From ATZT02 sp038145175 (GTDB lineage: Bacteria; Actinomycetota; Actinomycetes; S36-B12; UBA5976), in assembly GCA_038145175.1 (NCBI GenBank), contig JAYQPE010000004.1, forward strand, positions 62,001 to 126,000: a stretch of 64,000 nucleotides of DNA, given 5' to 3'. Each line of letters opens with the position of its first letter. Position 1 is the first letter of the stretch. Under the pieces are notes generated by a model, which saw nothing but the letters and a program-made list of their open reading frames with translations, did no database searches and was not told the origin of the DNA. Positions 27,411 to 37,162 of the stretch are shown piece after piece. A program made the translations under genes and the position numbers.

Positions 27411-28399
27411 GCTTCAAGTCTTACTCGAGGATCTAATACTGCATATAAAATATCTACAATCGCATTTGCCACCACAACAATAAATGCGGTAATTAGGGTA
27501 ATTCCTGCAATGACGGGTAGATCTGAATCAGAAACTGAATTAAAAGCAAGTCTTCCCATTCCAGGTAAACCAAAAACTGATTCGGTAATAATTGCTCCAC
27601 CTAATAAAACTGCGATATCTAATCCAGCAATGGTGACTATTGGAGTAATTGCTCCTCTTAAAACATATTTAAATAAGACTTTTTTTCTTGATAGTCCTTT
27701 AGAAATAGCTAAGCGAACATAGTCTTCGCTCATTGTTTCAAGCATTCCATCTCTTGTTAACCGGGTATAAAGTGCTGCAGAAACTATTGCCACTGTTAAC
27801 CAGGGTAAAAACATGGTTTGATACCACGAAACTGGATCTTCAAAAACTGAAACATAACTTGGAAAAGGAAAAATTGGTAGCCAAATAATAAAAATATAAA
27901 TAAGTAATAAACCTACGAAAAACGTAGGCATAGATAAACCAAATATTGCAAATGCAGTGCTAATCCGATCTAGGGTTTTGCCTTTTTTCACTGCAGAAAC
28001 CACACCTAAACCAATACCCATTAATAACCAAATAACTGCTGCGCCAATTGTTAAAGAAATTGTTGCTGGTAATGCATTAGCAATCATTGAGGTAACACAT
28101 TGTCCGCGATAAAAGGAGTATCCAAGACTTGGTGCAGGACAAGAGAAAGCTTGTGCGCCTTCACCATAAGTTCTTCCAAAAAATATTCCCTTCATATAAG
28201 TGAAGTATTGCGTAAGAATTGGTTGGTCATAACCTAAACGGATTCTGTTTGCTTCAATTTTTTCGGGCGTGCAATGTTGACCACAACTTAACGAAGCAGG
28301 ATCTACTGGTAAAACACTAAATAATAGAAAAGTTGTAATTGAAACAACAAAAAGTAACACGATCATAAAAGCTAAACGTCTGACAATAAAACGTGCCAT
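27407..28399 (-). CDS. Oligopeptide ABC transporter permease (DppB type)
   Basis: A 330-residue inner-membrane permease with six hydrophobic segments, a large external loop containing CGQHCTPEKIEANR, and the coupling motif region EDYVRLAISKGLSRKKVL, followed by ITESVFGLPGMGRL. It lies immediately downstream of a terminator-like hairpin that separates it from the binding-protein gene. Confidence 0.92.
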   Translation of the reverse strand: MARFIVRRLAFMIVLLFVVSITTFLLFSVLPVDPASLSCGQHCTPEKIEANRIRLGYDQPILTQYFTYMKGIFFGRTYGEGAQAFSCPAPSLGYSFYRGQCVTSMIANALPATISLTIGAAVIWLLMGIGLGVVSAVKKGKTLDRISTAFAIFGLSMPTFFVGLLLIYIFIIWLPIFPFPSYVSVFEDPVSWYQTMFLPWLTVAIVSAALYTRLTRDGMLETMSEDYVRLAISKGLSRKKVLFKYVLRGAITPIVTIAGLDIAVLLGGAIITESVFGLPGMGRLAFNSVSDSDLPVIAGITLITAFIVVVANAIVDILYAVLDPRVRLEA

Positions 28400-28418
28400 G
28401 TTTAACCTTTCTTTAAAA

Positions 28419-28448
28419 ATGGGAGCTGCAAAAGATTGCAGCTCCCAT
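28419..28448 (-). terminator. Terminator-like hairpin between binding protein and permease genes
   Basis: A perfect 13-bp stem (atgggagctgcaa / ttgcagctcccat) with a 4-base loop starts 10 bases after the binding-protein stop. On the minus strand it is followed by TTTTT. It is probably a partial terminator that lets the binding protein be made in excess over the membrane parts. Confidence 0.75.
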
Positions 28449-28457
28449 TAATTTTTA

Positions 28458-30197
28458 TTACTGAATTACGTAGAGTGCAGCGAAGTTATGTGAACCGTAT
28501 GGGTACCACAAATAACCTCCGCCGATTGATGATCCACGGAATTCTTGTGAACGACCAAACCAACTTGGGATTGCCCAAACTTGATCTAGCGCATATTGAT
28601 TTGCTTTCTTCCATATTTCAGCTTGTGCAGCACGATCGGTTGTAGCTAATGCTTCATCCATCAATGCTTTGTAAGCAGGAAATGTTGGATCTTCTTGGTT
28701 TTGTGAAATATTAAATCCACCTTCACCAAAAAGTTCTGGCAAAACTGTTGAAGCATTCAACCAATCTGCAGCCCAACCAGAACGACTGATGTCGCCTTGT
28801 AAAGCTGTATCCATCACAACTGAGTAGTACTTACCTGGCTCAATTGGATTAGATTTGATTACGATTCCTGCTTCTTTTTCAGATTCAATCCACACTGCAA
28901 CGTTTTTGCCCCACTGTGGTGTATCTGGATGATCAAAAACTAAACCTTCGCCAGTTGCTTTTGCATAAACATCTGGACATTCAGTTTTTGCTTTTTCTAG
29001 TTCAGCTTTGGCTGCATCTGGATTTCCTGCATCTTGTAAACCTTCAGGAAGTGTGTTTGACGCATAATCGGTAGCCAAGGTTGGGGAAATAAATCCGTCA
29101 GCCAAGTCACCTACGTATTCGCCACCATTTGCAGTTCTTAAAGCTTCACGATCAAGTGCTAAGAAGATTGCTTTTCTTACTGGTAAGCATGAAACTTTCT
29201 TAACGTTGATTGCGGTATAGATTGCATAAGGATCTTGTTCGTTTACACGACGATCTGCGAATTGGTCATCACCGAAAATTGTTTGAAGATTTTCAGTTTG
29301 AATTCCATCGAGTGATACTGCAAATGCATCATCACCAGCAGATGCGATCAAACGTGAATCGATAACTGCTTGATCTTGTGCAAAGTTAACCACGATCTTG
29401 TCTGGGTATGCTTTACGCAATGGATCTGAGTCTGGATTCCAGTTTTCGTTACGAACCAATGTCATATTTTGAGCTTTTACATAAGACTCAATTTTGTATG
29501 GTCCATTTGAAACAACAGCGTCATCATATTTTTCACCAGTATCTTTAGCTTTTGGAACTGGCGCGAATGCAAGCAATGTCACTGTGTAGTTGAAGTCAGC
29601 AACAACTTTGTTCAACTTGAATGTGATTGTTTTGCCATCGCATGAAACTGCGTTGTCATACAAAGCTTGTTGTTCAGCTGTTGCTTTGTATGGGCCTGGA
29701 TATTGGCTATTGCCATCGGCATCTGTAGGAATATCCAAATATGAAATTGCATATGTTGGACCATCAACGATGATGTCGGTTGCAAATACACGGCTTGTTC
29801 CGTATGCAACATCTTGGCAAGTTACTTCACTGCCATCTTCCCAAGTAAGACCATCACGAAGTGTGAAAGACCAAGTCTTTCCACCATCGGTAGTTGTACC
29901 GGTATCTGTTGCCATATCAGCTACAAGTTCTGCACCAGCTGGACCTTGTTCGTATGCGTACGAAGTTAGCGTACGGTTTACAAACCCTCCAAAGAATGCA
30001 AGATCTTGACCTGTGTAGTTACGTTGTGGATCAACGTGATTGAACTGTTCTGCAATTGTCAAGAAAGTAATTGTTCCGCCTTGACTTGCTTCTCCAGTTC
30101 CACCAGATGAAGTTCCACTTCCACCACCGCATGCTGATAACAGCAACGCAGCAGCTGCAACCACGACACCAAGTTTGGTGCGTGAAATTAACTTCAT
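28458..30197 (-). CDS. Oligopeptide ABC transporter substrate-binding lipoprotein
   Basis: A 579-residue SBP_bac_5 family protein. The signal peptide ends in the lipobox LLLSAC, so Cys is lipidated, and a GGGSGTSSGG linker follows. The mature protein captures peptides or a similar solute outside the cell. The ribosome site is a strong GGGAGGA before ATG 30197. Coding sequence here is less AT-biased than in its neighbours (more GCA, GGT and CGT codons), as expected of a highly expressed gene. It sits between the two permease genes rather than first. Confidence 0.93.
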   Translation of the reverse strand: MKLISRTKLGVVVAAAALLLSACGGGSGTSSGGTGEASQGGTITFLTIAEQFNHVDPQRNYTGQDLAFFGGFVNRTLTSYAYEQGPAGAELVADMATDTGTTTDGGKTWSFTLRDGLTWEDGSEVTCQDVAYGTSRVFATDIIVDGPTYAISYLDIPTDADGNSQYPGPYKATAEQQALYDNAVSCDGKTITFKLNKVVADFNYTVTLLAFAPVPKAKDTGEKYDDAVVSNGPYKIESYVKAQNMTLVRNENWNPDSDPLRKAYPDKIVVNFAQDQAVIDSRLIASAGDDAFAVSLDGIQTENLQTIFGDDQFADRRVNEQDPYAIYTAINVKKVSCLPVRKAIFLALDREALRTANGGEYVGDLADGFISPTLATDYASNTLPEGLQDAGNPDAAKAELEKAKTECPDVYAKATGEGLVFDHPDTPQWGKNVAVWIESEKEAGIVIKSNPIEPGKYYSVVMDTALQGDISRSGWAADWLNASTVLPELFGEGGFNISQNQEDPTFPAYKALMDEALATTDRAAQAEIWKKANQYALDQVWAIPSWFGRSQEFRGSSIGGGYLWYPYGSHNFAALYVIQ

Positions 30198-30212
30198 TTG
30201 TCCTCCCTTAAT

Positions 30213-30294
30213 AGTTAAGGCATCGTTGCCTTAACTGTTGTTAGAAAATGTTTAATTTTCTAACCTCTGTTTAGTCTTGCAAGTACTAAACAGA
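30213..30294 (-). promoter_or_regulatory. Three consecutive hairpins between dppC-type and binding-protein genes
   Basis: Nearly the whole 103-base gap is inverted repeats: agttaaggca/tgccttaact at 30213-30236; ttagaaaat/attttctaa at 30241-30263; and tctgtttagt/actaaacaga at 30266-30294. None is followed by a T-run on the minus strand, so they look like processing or stability elements rather than terminators. The first ends just before the GGGAGGA ribosome site of the binding-protein gene. Confidence 0.65.
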
Positions 30295-30300
30295 AACCTT

Positions 30301-31275
30301 TTATATTTTTTGCGCTCTTTCACCTTTTGGATCTAACGCGTCACGCAATCCATCACCAAAAAGATTGAAAGCTAAAACTAGTAAAAATAATGCTGTGCCT
30401 GGAATAAATAAATATGTTGGATCAGATCTAAAATATCTAACAGAATCTGCCAACATTGCTCCCAGTGCTGGAGTTGGAGCGACAACTCCTAAACCTAAAA
30501 ATGAAAATGTGGCTTCAATTGCAATGTAGCCAGGAACTGTTAATGAAGCATAAACAATTATCGGTGCCCAAAGATTAGGCAAAATTTCTCTAAAAACCAT
30601 GTAAGAAGTTTTAGCTCCACTTGCTTGTGCAGCTGCCACAAATTCTCTTTCTCTTAAACTTAAAGCTTGACCACGCATAACACGTGCAATATAAGTCCAT
30701 CCAAATAAAGATAAAACTAAAATTATGTAGCTCATTCTAGAAATATTTCCTTCAGGTAAACCCCACCCAACTAAGCGTGCAGGTATCACTGGAGCAAGAG
30801 CAATAATTAATAACAAACTTGGAAATGCTAAAAGTAAATCAATGGTTCTTCCAATAACGGTGTCAACAAATCCTCTTTTATAACCAGCCCATATTCCTAA
30901 AGTAACTCCAATTAATGTAGTAAAAAGTGTAGATAAAAGTGCAACAATTAGAGAAATTCTTGCCCCATAAATAAGTCTGGCCAAAATATCTCGGCCAGTG
31001 CCAGGTTCAACACCTAAAGGATGAGCTCTACTTATTCCACCAAATGCAGAATTAGGTAAACCAAATTCATTTAAAGTTTCTTTATTTAGAGTGTAAGGAT
31101 CAATATTTAGAAGACTTGTGACAAATGGAGCAAAAAGTGCAAGAAGAATAATAAAACTTGAAAAGAAAAGAGCAAAGATGGCAACTTTATCTTTTTTAAA
31201 TCTAAGCCAGGCCAATTGTGCAGGAGATCTGCCTTGAATTTGATTCACCTCTTCAATTGTCAATTCTTTAATCAC
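30301..31275 (-). CDS. Oligopeptide ABC transporter permease (DppC type)
   Basis: A 324-residue inner-membrane permease with an N-terminal OppC_N segment (SPAQLAWLRFKKDKVAIFAL), about six transmembrane helices, and the EAA-type coupling loop REREFVAAAQASGAKTSYM, followed by IEATFSFLGLG. It is the first gene of the importer operon; downstream genes follow after a hairpin-rich gap. Confidence 0.92.
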   Translation of the reverse strand: MIKELTIEEVNQIQGRSPAQLAWLRFKKDKVAIFALFFSSFIILLALFAPFVTSLLNIDPYTLNKETLNEFGLPNSAFGGISRAHPLGVEPGTGRDILARLIYGARISLIVALLSTLFTTLIGVTLGIWAGYKRGFVDTVIGRTIDLLLAFPSLLLIIALAPVIPARLVGWGLPEGNISRMSYIILVLSLFGWTYIARVMRGQALSLREREFVAAAQASGAKTSYMVFREILPNLWAPIIVYASLTVPGYIAIEATFSFLGLGVVAPTPALGAMLADSVRYFRSDPTYLFIPGTALFLLVLAFNLFGDGLRDALDPKGERAQKI

Positions 31276-31344
31276 ATCCCTTTTTTAAAAAATCAGTGTG
31301 CTCCAATCTAGTACTGCACAGGGATTAGACAGAAGGCTTATTGA

Positions 31345-33213
31345 CTATTTATTGCGTGATTTAGCACGATTTCTCTCACCCTGGTTCAAAATCACTTTGC
31401 GGATTCGAACCGTCTCAGGGGTGACTTCCACGCATTCGTCTTCTCTTAAAAATTCTAAGGATTGTTCCAAAGACATTAATTTTGGTGGCACTAAATGAAC
31501 TGTGTCATCAGAACCTGAAGCTCTCATGTTGGTTAATTTCTTTTCTTTAGTGATATTTACATCCATATCATCTGCTCGAGAATTTTCTCCAATAATCATG
31601 CCTTCATAAACTTCAACACCAGGACCAATAAATAATGATCCACGTTCTTGAATTGAAAATGCAGCATATGAAGTTGTTGCACCTGATCGATCTGCAATTA
31701 ACGAACCAGTTGGTCTTGTTCTTACTTCACCATGCCAAGGTTCGTATCTATCAAACACATGATGCATTAAACCTGTGCCACGAGTTTCAGTTAAAAATTC
31801 TGTTCTAAAACCAATAAGTCCTCTTGCAGGAACTAAATATTCCATTCTGACCCAACCACTGCCATGATTTGTCATTTGTTCCATGCGACCTTTTCTTAAA
31901 CCAAGTAATTGTGTAACTACTCCCACAAAATCTTCTGGCACATCAATAGTTAATCTTTCAACTGGTTCGTGAATTTTGCCATCAATTGTTTTAGTTACCA
32001 CTTGAGGTTTTCCAACAGTTAATTCAAAACCTTCTCTTCTCATAATTTCAACTAGAATTGCAAGTTGTAATTCACCTCTGCCTTGAACTTCCCAAGTATC
32101 AGGTCTATCAGTGTCAAAAACTCTTAAAGAAACATTTCCAATAAGTTCTTGATCTAATCTATTTTTTAATAAACGAGCAGTCATTTTTGTGCCAGATTTT
32201 CCAGCAAGTGGTGAGGTATTAGTTCCTATAAACATAGAAATGCTTGGTTCATCAACTTTGATTACAGGAAGTGCGATTGGATTTTCTGCATCTGCCAAAG
32301 TTTCACCGATTGTGATTTCTTCTATTCCTGCAACGGCAATTAAATCTCCAGGACCTGCTTCTTCAACAGGAACTCTTTCTAGGGCTTGAGTAATTAGTAG
32401 TTCACTAATTTTTACTTTTTGAATTTCTCCATTAGTTTTCATCCAAGAAACAGTTTGACCTTTTTTAATAATTCCATTTCTTACTCGACATAACGCAAGA
32501 CGACCTAAATAAGCAGAGGCATCAAGGTTTGTCACATGCGCTTGCAATGGTGCATTTTCTTCAAATGTTGGTGCAGGAACAGTTTTCAAAATAGTTTCAA
32601 ATAATGGTTTTAGATTTTCTGAATCTGGCACACTGCCATCAGGTGGTCTATTTAAACTTGCCCGCCCAGCTCTTGCTGATGCATAAACAATTGGAAAATC
32701 TAAAACATGTGTCATTGAGTCATCTGCAAGATCAATAAACAAGTCATAAGTTTCATTAACTACTGCTTCAATTCTTGAATCTGATCTATCTGTTTTATTG
32801 ATTACTAAAATTACAGGCAATCTTTTTTGTAATGCTTTTCTTAACACAAATCTGGTTTGTGGCAAAGGCCCTTCACTTGCATCAACTAATAAAACAACTC
32901 CGTCAACCATTTCAAGTCCGCGTTCAACTTCGCCACCAAAATCGGCGTGACCTGGAGTGTCAACAATGTTAATGATTACTCCATTGGGTGCTAAATCTTT
33001 TTCAACATATTTAATGGCAGTATTTTTAGCCAAAATTGTGATGCCTTTTTCTCTTTCTAAATCTGTTGAGTCCATGACTCTTTCATTTACATCTTGGTTT
33101 TCTCTAAATGCACCTGATTGCCACAACATGGCATCAACCAATGTTGTTTTTCCATGATCAACGTGAGCGATGATCGCTAAATTTCTAATATCTTCTCTAG
33201 TTTTTATTGTCAT
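31345..33213 (-). CDS. typA: Ribosome-associated GTPase TypA/BipA
   Basis: A 622-residue translational GTPase. G motifs are AHVDHGKTT (G1), a switch with REKGIT, DTPGHADF (G3) and NKTD (G4). EF-G-like domains and the TypA-specific C-terminal region (GLIGFRTEFLTETRGTGLM) follow. It binds ribosomes and helps assembly or stress translation. The length is standard. It lies 9 bases downstream of ychF on the same strand. Confidence 0.95.
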   Translation of the reverse strand: MTIKTREDIRNLAIIAHVDHGKTTLVDAMLWQSGAFRENQDVNERVMDSTDLEREKGITILAKNTAIKYVEKDLAPNGVIINIVDTPGHADFGGEVERGLEMVDGVVLLVDASEGPLPQTRFVLRKALQKRLPVILVINKTDRSDSRIEAVVNETYDLFIDLADDSMTHVLDFPIVYASARAGRASLNRPPDGSVPDSENLKPLFETILKTVPAPTFEENAPLQAHVTNLDASAYLGRLALCRVRNGIIKKGQTVSWMKTNGEIQKVKISELLITQALERVPVEEAGPGDLIAVAGIEEITIGETLADAENPIALPVIKVDEPSISMFIGTNTSPLAGKSGTKMTARLLKNRLDQELIGNVSLRVFDTDRPDTWEVQGRGELQLAILVEIMRREGFELTVGKPQVVTKTIDGKIHEPVERLTIDVPEDFVGVVTQLLGLRKGRMEQMTNHGSGWVRMEYLVPARGLIGFRTEFLTETRGTGLMHHVFDRYEPWHGEVRTRPTGSLIADRSGATTSYAAFSIQERGSLFIGPGVEVYEGMIIGENSRADDMDVNITKEKKLTNMRASGSDDTVHLVPPKLMSLEQSLEFLREDECVEVTPETVRIRKVILNQGERNRAKSRNK

Positions 33214-33222
33214 TGATCCCTT

Positions 33223-34296
33223 TTAAACGTTGAATCTGAATTCAACTACGTCACCGTCTTGCATGACGTAATCTTTTCCTTCCATACGAACTTTGCCTTT
33301 TGCTTTTGCTTCATTAAGTGAGCCTGCTTCAACTAAATCTTTAAATGAAACAATTTCAGCTTTAATAAATCCTTTTTGAAAATCTGTATGAATTACACCT
33401 GCAGCTTCAGGGGCTGTGTCACCTTTATGAATAGTCCAAGCTCTGGCCTCTTTTGGACCTGCAGTCAAATAAGTCTGCAAACCTAAGGTGTCAAAGGCTA
33501 CTCTAGCCAATCTTGCTAAACCTGATTCACTTTGACCAACCGATGCTAATAAATCTTTGGCTTCTTCTTCACTTAATTCTGCTAAATCTGTTTCTAATTT
33601 TGCATTGACAAATATTGCCTCAGCAGGTTCAACTAATTTTCTTAAAGGTGCCTGCAAAGTTTCATTTCCCAAACCTGATTCATCCAAATTAAAAACGTAA
33701 AGAAATGGTTTAGCTGTTAAGAGAAACAGTTCTTTTAACAGCGCCAAATCTAATTTGGCAGCAAACACAGTTTTTCCCTCATCAAGTGCTGATCTGGCTT
33801 TTTTTGCTTCTTCTAAAAGTGCTGTCTTTTCTTTATTTCCTCTAGCCTCTTTTTCTAATCGCGGAATTGCTTTGTCAATTGATTGAATATCGGCAAGAAT
33901 TAATTCAGTATTAATTGTTTCAATGTCATCAAGTGGTGAAACTTTTCCATCAACGTGAACTACATCTGGATCTTCAAAAACTCGTATTACCTGACAAATT
34001 GCATCTGTTTCTCTGATGTTTGCTAAAAATTTATTTCCAAGTCCTGCGCCTTCTGATGCTCCTTTAACGATTCCTGCAATATCAACAAAGGAAACTGTGG
34101 CTGGAAGTATTTCTTGAGAAGAAAATATGTTGGCTAAAGTTTTAAGTCTTTCATCAGGAACTCCTACTACCCCCACATTTGGTTCTATTGTGGCAAAAGG
34201 GTAATTAGCTGCTAAAACATTATTTTTAGTTAACGCATTAAACAAAGTAGATTTACCAACATTAGGTAAACCAACTATTCCCACGGATAAAGCCAT
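33223..34296 (-). CDS. ychF: Obg-like ATPase YchF
   Basis: A 357-residue P-loop protein with GLPNVGKST, DIAGIVKGASEGAGLG and, in place of the usual NKxD, NLDE, which accounts for ATP preference in this family. A coiled-coil insertion (about 130-170) and a C-terminal TGS domain (AWTIHKGDTAPEAAG) are present. It is ribosome-linked and implicated in translation and oxidative stress. It is upstream of typA. Confidence 0.95.
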   Translation of the reverse strand: MALSVGIVGLPNVGKSTLFNALTKNNVLAANYPFATIEPNVGVVGVPDERLKTLANIFSSQEILPATVSFVDIAGIVKGASEGAGLGNKFLANIRETDAICQVIRVFEDPDVVHVDGKVSPLDDIETINTELILADIQSIDKAIPRLEKEARGNKEKTALLEEAKKARSALDEGKTVFAAKLDLALLKELFLLTAKPFLYVFNLDESGLGNETLQAPLRKLVEPAEAIFVNAKLETDLAELSEEEAKDLLASVGQSESGLARLARVAFDTLGLQTYLTAGPKEARAWTIHKGDTAPEAAGVIHTDFQKGFIKAEIVSFKDLVEAGSLNEAKAKGKVRMEGKDYVMQDGDVVEFRFNV

Positions 34297-34359
34297 AGTT
34301 TCTATCCTATTGGCGAGTCCAAGATGCGATTGTCAGCCCAATAATACACACTTATATAT

Positions 34360-35490
34360 ATGCAAATAACAAGTTTAATTTTAGGAATTGTGATTGGTGT
34401 AGTTATTGCAGCACCTTTTGCTTGGTTTATTGGTAAACAAAGATCTGTTTTATTACAAGGAAAAGTTCAATCCTTAGAAGAAAGAAATAGCACTTTAGAG
34501 CAAGCTAATCTTGCGGCAACTTCAATTGATCAAATGTTAAAACCTGTCCAAAAGGCAATTGATGAATTGAAAATAAAGTCAGAAGATGCTGATCGCAGAA
34601 GAATTGAAGCAGAATCAATTTTAAAAACTGAAATGAAATTGATTAAAGAAAGAAATGAATCACTAGATACTTCCACCAGACAAATTGCTGCTGCTATGGG
34701 TAAAGGTCAAACTAGAGGTCAATATGGAGAAATGCAATTAGAGCAATTACTAAAACATGCTGGCCTTGTTGAAGGTACTCACTTTTTAAGACAAGACTCC
34801 AGAGCTGCTGAAGATGGAATTGCGCGTCCAGATATTTCAATTTTATTAGCAGGTGGTGGCGAAGTTGTTATTGATGCAAAATTTCCTTGGGATGCATTCT
34901 TTGATGCAATGGGCTTTGAAGATTTAGCTCAAAGAAATTCACTTCTTGATAAGCATTCTAAAGATCTTTTAAAAAGAATTAATGAATTATCTAATAAGCA
35001 ATATCAATCTACTACAAATAAATCCCCTAATTTTGTAATTCTATTTTTACCATTTGAGTCACTTCTTACTTCAGCGCTAGATTTTGATGGTTTGTTATTA
35101 GAAAAAGCTTTCGGTAAAAATGTTATTCCGGCAACGCCAACTACCATGCTTGGGCTTTTAAGAACTATTGCTTTTGGTTGGAACGAAAAAGATTTAAATA
35201 GTAATGCTGAAGAAATAAGAAATATGGGAGCAGAAATGCTCAAACGCTTAGCAAAACTAGTGGAACATATTGAAAATTTAAGATCTGGATTAAATAAAGC
35301 AGTAGATGGATATAACAGTTTTGTTTCTTCTTTTGATCGACAAGCTGTTTCTCAAGCTAAAAGACTTGCCCAAAAAGGGGTTCCTAGTAATAAACAAATT
35401 GAGGCACCTGAAGAAATCTCCACAGGCTTAACCAACTCTCGATACAGCGGTGAGACTGGAAAGTTAGAACTAGAAGGCCTGGACGATTAA
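34360..35490 (+). CDS. rmuC: DNA recombination protein RmuC
   Basis: A 376-residue protein with an N-terminal transmembrane helix (ITSLILGIVIGVVIAAPFAW), a coiled coil (about 35-110), and the RmuC nuclease-like core with GQYGEMQLEQLLKHAGL and EVVIDAKFPWDAF. It is thought to limit recombination at inverted repeats. TAATAC precedes ATG 34360 by 12 bases and there is no ribosome site, so the transcript may be leaderless. The C-terminal tail is low-complexity. Confidence 0.9.
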   Translation: MQITSLILGIVIGVVIAAPFAWFIGKQRSVLLQGKVQSLEERNSTLEQANLAATSIDQMLKPVQKAIDELKIKSEDADRRRIEAESILKTEMKLIKERNESLDTSTRQIAAAMGKGQTRGQYGEMQLEQLLKHAGLVEGTHFLRQDSRAAEDGIARPDISILLAGGGEVVIDAKFPWDAFFDAMGFEDLAQRNSLLDKHSKDLLKRINELSNKQYQSTTNKSPNFVILFLPFESLLTSALDFDGLLLEKAFGKNVIPATPTTMLGLLRTIAFGWNEKDLNSNAEEIRNMGAEMLKRLAKLVEHIENLRSGLNKAVDGYNSFVSSFDRQAVSQAKRLAQKGVPSNKQIEAPEEISTGLTNSRYSGETGKLELEGLDD

Positions 35491-35519
35491 TTCATTAGAT
35501 ATTGGATACGGTAGTACTC

Positions 35520-36152
35520 GTGGCTGAAGAAAACCGTAGGGAATTAGAACCTCGTTATTATCGTGCAGTTGGTGCAACTGGTCCACAAAGTGAAAATGCA
35601 TATCCAGCACTTGCTAGAAGAAAAGAATCTGCGGCAACTGATAAATTTGCAGATTCGCAAGAAATTGCAAAAAAAGTTGAAAACTTTTACAAAGGAACTT
35701 CAAGTAATCCAGTTTTAACTCAACAACTTCAAGAAGAAGAAAGAGAAAGAATTTCTTTTGCTCGAAGAGTATCTTGGCTACAGCCACCATTGCCTGCAAA
35801 AACTGCCGTAATTTTAATTTTGGTTGTACCACTAATTATTGGATTGTTAGACGTTTTACTAACCGGAAGAATTGGCATAATTACAAGCCTTGCTTATTCT
35901 GTAACTCTTATTTATCTAGCTGCAACTATTGAATCAAGACATTATTGGGATCCAGTAATTTCAGGGCCTATCGCCTATTTTCTAATTGTCTTAATTCTTG
36001 GCCAGTTGACTTTAAGTTCTGCAGGAAGTTTTATGCTCAAACAAACTGCCATGCTTTTAACAACTCTTGCTTTTAATGCACCTTGGATGGTTGGTTCAAC
36101 TGTTTTAGCGTTCTTAATAACTTATATAAGAGTTAAAAGATTTAATTCTTAA
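35520..36152 (+). CDS. Membrane protein, DUF6542-like
   Basis: A 210-residue protein with a charged cytoplasmic half (starting MAEENRRELEPRYYRAVGAT) and four hydrophobic helices from about 95 to 205. It occupies the slot between rmuC and xseA/ispH where actinobacteria carry a DUF6542 membrane protein, so that family is likely but not proven. GTG 35520 has TACGGT 7 bases upstream, the leaderless pattern seen elsewhere in the window; TTG 35502 is the alternative. It overlaps the 3' end of ispH by 11 bases. Confidence 0.65.
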   Translation: MAEENRRELEPRYYRAVGATGPQSENAYPALARRKESAATDKFADSQEIAKKVENFYKGTSSNPVLTQQLQEEERERISFARRVSWLQPPLPAKTAVILILVVPLIIGLLDVLLTGRIGIITSLAYSVTLIYLAATIESRHYWDPVISGPIAYFLIVLILGQLTLSSAGSFMLKQTAMLLTTLAFNAPWMVGSTVLAFLITYIRVKRFNS

Positions 36153-37104
36153 GAGCGGCTTTTAAATCTTTTCTAATCTCAACAGGTAGAGCAAACTGAA
36201 TATGTTCTTCGATAGTTTCAACTTCTTCAACATCGCCAAAACCGTTTTCATCTAACCATTTCAACACACCATTTACTAATTCTTCTGGCACAGATGCTCC
36301 ACTGGTTAGTCCAACAGATTTAGCCCCTTCGAACCATTCTTTTTTAAGTTCTGAAGCAAAATCAATACGAAATGCTTTCTTTACTCCAGCTTCTAGTGCT
36401 ACATCCACTAAACGAACTGAGTTAGAAGAATTACTTGAGCCAACCACAATTAACACATCTACTCTTGGTGCAATATTTTTAACAGCTGCTTGACGATTTT
36501 GGGTGGCATAACAAATGTCATCTGATGGTGGATCCATTAATACTGGAAGTTTTTTCTTTAACGCATGCACAGTTTCTAAGGTTTCATCAACTGACAAAGT
36601 GGTTTGAGAAAGCCAAGCAACTTTTTCGTCATCTTTTAAATTTAATTTTTCAACTTGATCAAGTCCATCAACTAAAATCATGTTGTCTGGTGCTTCACCC
36701 ATTGTGCCTTCAACTTCTTCGTGACCTTCATGTCCGATAAGTAAAATCTTGTATCCATCTTTAGCAAATCTCTTAGCTTCATTGTGAACTTTTGTCACAA
36801 GTGGGCAAGTTGCATCAATAGTTTTTAAATTCCTTTGTTTTGCTTCTTCATGAACTGCTGGAGATACTCCATGAGCACTGAATACAACTAAAGAGCCTTC
36901 TGGAACTTCACTTAATTCATCAACAAAAATTACGCCTTTTTTTTCTAAAGTTTCAACCACATGTTTGTTATGCACAATTTGTTTTCTGACATAAACAGGA
37001 GCACCATGAACTTGGAGTGCTTTTTCAACTGTTACAACAGCTCTATCAACCCCTGCGCAATATCCACGAGGTGCTGCTAAAAGAACTTTGCCTGATGAAG
37101 TCAT
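36142..37104 (-). CDS. ispH: 4-hydroxy-3-methylbut-2-enyl diphosphate reductase
   Basis: A 320-residue Fe-S enzyme, the last step of the MEP isoprenoid pathway, making IPP and DMAPP. Cluster cysteines appear in APRGYCAGVDRAV, DATCPLVTKVH and the DDICYATQNRQ region, and the catalytic segment includes GHEGHEEVEG. ATG 37104 (MTSSGKVLLAAPRGYC) matches the family start; the frame is open upstream to 37149 but that part is not expected. It is divergent from xseA. Confidence 0.95.
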   Translation of the reverse strand: MTSSGKVLLAAPRGYCAGVDRAVVTVEKALQVHGAPVYVRKQIVHNKHVVETLEKKGVIFVDELSEVPEGSLVVFSAHGVSPAVHEEAKQRNLKTIDATCPLVTKVHNEAKRFAKDGYKILLIGHEGHEEVEGTMGEAPDNMILVDGLDQVEKLNLKDDEKVAWLSQTTLSVDETLETVHALKKKLPVLMDPPSDDICYATQNRQAAVKNIAPRVDVLIVVGSSNSSNSVRLVDVALEAGVKKAFRIDFASELKKEWFEGAKSVGLTSGASVPEELVNGVLKWLDENGFGDVEEVETIEEHIQFALPVEIRKDLKAALKN

Positions 37105-37127
37105 ATTAAATATCGTATGCGTTGGCG

Positions 37128-37156
37128 TTGAGGAAAGCATCTTGAGCATCTACGCT
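37128..37156 (+). promoter_or_regulatory. Putative xseA promoter
   Basis: TTGAGG at 37128-37133 and TACGCT at 37151-37156 are separated by 17 bases, a good sigma-70-type arrangement. The xseA ATG follows 6 bases later with no ribosome site, so the mRNA would be leaderless. Confidence 0.5.
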
Positions 37157-37162
37157 GTTTTC

